A DNA stretch of 58,775 nt, from contig WYBU01000123.1 in NCBI GenBank assembly GCA_011525745.1, positions 1 to 58,775 on the forward strand, written 5' to 3'. Both the position numbers and the translations under genes were made by a program. Of this stretch, positions 55,851-58,775 are shown piece after piece. The notes below the pieces were generated by a model. That model was given only the letters and a program-made list of their open reading frames with translations, was not told where the DNA came from and made no database searches. Each line of letters opens with the position of its first letter. Position 1 is the stretch's first letter. Origin of the DNA: Planctomycetaceae bacterium (GTDB lineage: Bacteria > Planctomycetota > Phycisphaerae > UBA1845 > UTPLA1).

Positions 55851-55895
55851 ATGTTATCCGATGTTTTCGTCGTGTATAGGAATTGGACCGGTCGG

Positions 55896-55917
55896 CGGGT
55901 TTTTCCGAGCAAACCCG
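55896..55917. terminator. Hairpin between the TPR gene and the small ORF
   Basis: CGGGTTT at 55896-55902 pairs with AAACCCG at 55911-55917 across an 8-base loop. Orientation is unclear because the flanking genes diverge. It may be a leader structure or operator of the small gene rather than a terminator; no T-run follows. Confidence 0.3.
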
Positions 55918-55978
55918 TCGATGGTGGGAATAATCTCATGAAACAACTGCACTAAGGTCCAACGAGGGAGGATGAGAC

Positions 55979-56086
55979 ATGCGACTTCTGGCTGACATTC
56001 TGACGTTGTATCCGCGGTTTCTGGGTTTTCTGATCACGTTCCCGCTGCGCTGGTTCGGGCTTGACTTCGACTGGGGCATTCGCTGA
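55979..56086 (+). CDS. 35-residue small membrane-like protein
   Basis: 35 aa, starting MRLLADILTLYPRF and ending LDFDWGIR. A perfect GGGAGG at 55966-55971 lies 7 bases upstream of the ATG, better than most start sites in the window. The middle (FLGFLITFPLRWFG) is hydrophobic enough for a membrane-associated helix, with Arg at both ends. No family is recognised. A hairpin and an A+T-richer stretch precede it, and repeats follow it. It may be a real small protein; chance is unlikely but cannot be excluded. Confidence 0.5.
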   Translation: MRLLADILTLYPRFLGFLITFPLRWFGLDFDWGIR

Positions 56087-56630
56087 GGCGCCCGGGCCGC
56101 AGCGTCACTGTTGCACACCGCGACACGCGGCGTCATACGCGCCGAGGGGGGAGCATTCGTCATTCCCGCGAAAGCGGGTGCTTGCGTCGACCCCGCGAAA
56201 GCGGGAATCCAGCAATGCGTACGATCACAGGACCCCCGCCTGCGCGGAGGTGTCGTGGCGAAGCGCGCTTGCGCGATGAGACAAGCCGTGCTCGCGCGAG
56301 GGCGACCAGGTTCTTGCCTTGCGCCGTCGGCGCCCCGTGTAATCCGAGTCGCAAGTGCCAGCGCAGCGGTCAACGCACGAACCAAGCGTGGCCCCGGCGA
56401 TTGCGTTTGAGGCTCGCATTCGCACGGGCCGCAGGCCCCGGGACGCGCTCCAGCGCTCCCTTACGGTCGCGGTTCGGTTGAGCTGACGAGCGGCGTTGGC
56501 GCGCGGCTGAGAGGGTCACGCTCGCGAGTGCGCTTGAGGCTCGGATCAGCGCTATTTGCCCACGCAGTTGCGGATCGACTCGGACCACGCGCGCACAGCC
56601 ATTCTTGCCGCGCACTATTTCAGAACGCGA
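56087..56630. repeat. Intergenic repeat block
   Basis: 544 bases without a gene. A dRS3-like tandem pair of ATTCCCGCGAAAGCGGG and CCCGCGAAAGCGGGAAT lies at 56162-56178 and 56193-56209, each a GCGAAAGC-loop hairpin. A family-III inverted pair (ATCCGAGTCGCAAGTGCCAG at about 56341, complement at about 56401-56420) follows. A degenerate family-A hairpin (CACGGGCCGCAGGCCCCGG, 56424-56442) and a family-II right end (GCTCCCTTACGGTCGCGGTT, 56456-56475) complete it. None has a transposase. Confidence 0.7.
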
Positions 56631-57176
56631 CTATTCGCGCACAAGTTCCACGCGACGGACGCCTTCGACGGCGGCCAGGTTCAGCAGCCGATTCCATGAG
56701 ACGCGACCGACGGCGACCGCGACATCGGGCGCGACATGTTCGATGTGCAGACCGGCGTCGCGAAGTCGCTGCTGCGCCGGCTCATCGAGCGCTGCGAGCA
56801 AAACGCTGATGCGCAGACTTTCCGCATCGGATTCCTGCGGCTGCACGCCCAACTCGGGATCGGCGCGAATCGCCTGTTCCTGCAACGACGGATGCAGCCG
56901 CGCGGCGCACCCGAGCCGGGTACGCACCGCTTCGATCCTGCCGCGGGCTTCGTCCAGCAGCGGCTCGACGCGGCGCACCGCGGTCGGAGCGTCGGCGGAC
57001 TCGTCCACCAACGCTTCGTTCAACCGCGCCGCGATCGTCGACTTCGGCTCGCGCTGCGCGATCGCGGTGGCCAGTCTCCGCGACTCGGCCAGGTCGCCGG
57101 CCGTCCCGCGGATTCGCAACGCATCCGAACCGCATGCGCATTCTGTATGCGATCGACCTCCATCGCAGCCAATCAC
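56631..57176 (-). CDS. Protein of unknown function
   Basis: 181 aa from GTG 57176, the first start after an in-frame TGA; it has no ATG start. The body is helix-rich (SRRLATAIAQREPKSTIAAR, LNEALVDESADAPTAVRRVE) and ends in a small beta-alpha domain (VSVLLAALDEP-like, LHIEHVAPDVAVAVGRVSWN, LLNLAAVEGVRRVELVRE) that resembles the prodomain-like region of subtilisin inhibitors. This is only a resemblance. A perfect palindrome overlaps the start codon. Function not recognised. Confidence 0.55.
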   Translation of the reverse strand: MIGCDGGRSHTECACGSDALRIRGTAGDLAESRRLATAIAQREPKSTIAARLNEALVDESADAPTAVRRVEPLLDEARGRIEAVRTRLGCAARLHPSLQEQAIRADPELGVQPQESDAESLRISVLLAALDEPAQQRLRDAGLHIEHVAPDVAVAVGRVSWNRLLNLAAVEGVRRVELVRE

Positions 57177-57188
57177 CCGATCGGGTGA
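57173..57188. promoter_or_regulatory. 16-base perfect palindrome at a gene start
   Basis: TCACCCGATCGGGTGA is fully self-complementary and includes the GTG start codon of the minus-strand gene. Such symmetric sites are typical of dimeric repressor operators, but no regulator is nearby, so this is inference. Confidence 0.4.
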
Positions 57189-57562
57189 CCTCTGAGATTT
57201 TTTTCAATTTTTTCACGTCTGCCTAACATTATTCTGCATCTGGACTTACGCGAAATGGACGATGTCACAAACGCCAAAATGAGAAGAAATCCGCTTTCCG
57301 GACCCGAAAGTCTGTGGTACATTTCAAGGTGATACGATACGTTCCCCGCATCAGGGAGTGACGCCCGCCTCCGGGGCGTTCGAGGCCGGACGGAAGTTCG
57401 AGTCATGCGCGGTACCGGCCTGCCTTGCGATTCTCGTGCCCGCTCGTTGAGCCTCAACGTTCCCGTTCCTCCGCGCTGCGGTCGCGCGCGGTGAGGCCCT
57501 TCGTCGCTTCGTGGCAGCCCGGCCGCTGAGTTGACCCACAGCGTGCCACAGGTGGGCTGGCC
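57177..57562. promoter_or_regulatory. A+T-richer divergent leader region
   Basis: 386 bases between divergent genes. It begins with the palindrome, then a T-rich stretch (GATTTTTTTCAATTTTTTCA, 57199-57218) that is unusually A+T-rich for this window. The plus-strand RHS gene has AGGTGGG at 57550-57556 as ribosome-binding site. No clear -35/-10 pair is evident. Confidence 0.4.
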
Positions 57563-58775
57563 ATGTCCGTCGCCGCCAGGCGCCTCGCCTACAGCACCGG
57601 TTTCTTTCTGCTCCTCGGCCTCGCCATCCTCGCCATCGCGCTGCTGCTGGGGGGCGGCTCGCAGGCGGTCGTCGCGCTCGAAGACCCCTGCCCCACCTTC
57701 GCCGTCGAGTTCGACTGCAACGAGTTCCCCACCTGCGCCCGGCACAACCAGCGCCTCTACGCGCTCGTCTCGCCCGTGCCCGAAGAAGGCACGATCGTCT
57801 GGACCATCGAAGGCGAATCGCGCGGGCTGCACATCGACCTGCAAACCGGCGTCATCCGCCGCGCCGATCCGACCCGCGCCCTGACGACCGGGCGCGTGAC
57901 GATACGCGCCAGTCTCGCCGAGGACCCCGACTGCTACGCCAAGGCCGACCTGCGCATCGAAGACTGCGGTTCCTGCGCCAGCGGCGACTGCGGCGCGGGC
58001 AAGGGCGCCATCGACCTCAACGGCATCGACGCCCGCTTCAAGATGGGCAAGGCCACCGACGGCGAATCCGCCGGCCTGATCTGGCTGCACGCCGCCCTGC
58101 CCGGCGCGACGCTCGCCACGCCCGCGGCGCTAACATTCAACGTCCACCGCGACGACGTGAGCGTCATCCTCGACCAGCAGGACGCCCTGCGCCAAATCCT
58201 CGCCCCGCAGGCCCTGGCCGACATCGTCGTCGAAGACGACTATTCCTATCGCATCGACTTCTACGCTCCGGCCGACGTAGGTCAACTCGTCAACGGACTC
58301 TACGAGACAAGCGGCGATCCGTTCGTGACGTGGCTGATCGAAAACCCCGATGGCGCCAGCGCCACCAACCGCCTCACGATCACGCGCAGCGTCGACACCG
58401 TGGTGCAGACCGTCCATGCCTACGTCTACAACGCCGGCACGACCACCTGGACGCTCACGACCGGCGATGGTTCCAGCACGCTGCGCAAGGAAGTCGAGCA
58501 ATGGGTCGACGACGAACGCCGTTACTCCGTCTACGACGGCGCCGACGAAGACGTCCACCGCGTGCACGAGCGCTTCACGAGCTACGCCTTCGGCAGTGTC
58601 CGCACCGAGCAGACGCTCGACCCCAACGGCGCGGAACTCGTCACCACGTGGGAGTACTACACCAGCGGCACGGGCAAGACCGGCAAGTTGCGCTCCGTCA
58701 CGCGCCCCGATGGCTCATGGAGCTTCTACGACTACGACAGCGAAGGCCGCACCACGCAGGTCGTCAGCAGTTGGA
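57563..58775 (+). CDS. N-terminus of a secreted RHS/YD-repeat protein (truncated)
   Basis: 404 codons are in the window and the frame runs off the right edge. The start is MSVAARRLAYSTG, with AGGTGGG 6 bases upstream. An N-terminal membrane/signal segment (FFLLLGLAILAIALLLGGGS) is followed by a Cys-rich domain (CPTFAVEFDCNEFPTCARHN, YCAKADLRIEDCGSCASGDC-like) and then by beta-rich Tyr/Asp-repeats that begin with YDSEGRTTQVVSS, the YD motif of RHS proteins. RHS proteins form large shells that often carry toxin or adhesin tips. The C-terminal tip is outside the window, so its role is unknown. Confidence 0.85.
   Translation, partial: MSVAARRLAYSTGFFLLLGLAILAIALLLGGGSQAVVALEDPCPTFAVEFDCNEFPTCARHNQRLYALVSPVPEEGTIVWTIEGESRGLHIDLQTGVIRRADPTRALTTGRVTIRASLAEDPDCYAKADLRIEDCGSCASGDCGAGKGAIDLNGIDARFKMGKATDGESAGLIWLHAALPGATLATPAALTFNVHRDDVSVILDQQDALRQILAPQALADIVVEDDYSYRIDFYAPADVGQLVNGLYETSGDPFVTWLIENPDGASATNRLTITRSVDTVVQTVHAYVYNAGTTTWTLTTGDGSSTLRKEVEQWVDDERRYSVYDGADEDVHRVHERFTSYAFGSVRTEQTLDPNGAELVTTWEYYTSGTGKTGKLRSVTRPDGSWSFYDYDSEGRTTQVVSSW

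Noticed and set aside
57133..57228. A 31-codon plus-strand frame (MRILYAIDLH...) overlapping the hypothetical gene start
   Set aside because: It has no ribosome-binding site and lies antisense to another frame, so it looks like chance.

Overview
The window is high-G+C bacterial chromosome that looks like a member of the Planctomycetota, possibly Phycisphaerae-like. No marker gene proves this. The signs are: groES flanked by two different groEL genes; secreted proteins ending in dockerin-like GDxxGDGxxD repeats; PQQ-type beta-propeller proteins with no enzyme site; a Cus-type metal pump whose adaptor carries HMBD and DUF3347-like domains; RHS, FG-GAP and DNRLRE-like architectures; and gene gaps full of short palindromic repeats. 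No phage, integrase, transposase or CRISPR array is visible.

Layout. 0.4-9.7 kb: an FtsX-type permease, a NodU/CmcH carbamoyltransferase, a polar amino-acid ABC importer (ATPase plus a fused binding protein-permease), an SDR threonine dehydrogenase-like enzyme and a sensor histidine kinase. 9.9-16.5 kb: a chaperone cluster groEL1-groES-groEL2-dnaJ-grpE-fmdB with no dnaK. 16.7-18.5 kb: a lipoprotein aminopeptidase-like protein and a methyltransferase. 18.5-26.9 kb, all on the minus strand: a copper/silver-type island made of a Met-rich membrane protein, a CusA pump, a CusB-like adaptor, a triple YHS-like secreted protein and a Cys-cluster secreted protein, with a perfect parS site inside it. 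27.0-32.9 kb: an SPFH-like/coiled-coil/beta-propeller protein, HMG-CoA lyase, a second SPFH protein, a zinc-ribbon protein and a CPBP protease. At 33.2 kb is tRNA-Ser(UGA). 33.5-45.9 kb: an SLC13-type transporter, a secreted purple-acid-phosphatase-like protein, an S9 peptidase, an AlbA_2/Schlafen gene broken at a G8 tract, a nucleotidyltransferase-like protein, an M43 metalloprotease with seven FG-GAP repeats and an adenylate-forming enzyme. 46.3-58.8 kb: RecQ, two PQQ-like propellers, a PaaK-type ligase with two small secreted partners, a 35-residue small protein, a hypothetical gene, and the start of an RHS/YD-repeat protein cut by the window edge.

How the genes work together. Three groups look functionally coherent: the folding cluster, the metal efflux/sequestration island and the amino-acid importer. 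The SPFH pair is a candidate membrane-organising module, but that is inference.

Nearly every gene gap carries one or more of at least three terminal-inverted-repeat (REPIN-like) families plus several small hairpin families. They abut stop codons, in one case supply the stop, and create false N-terminal extensions of reading frames. The parS site suggests the window is origin-proximal.
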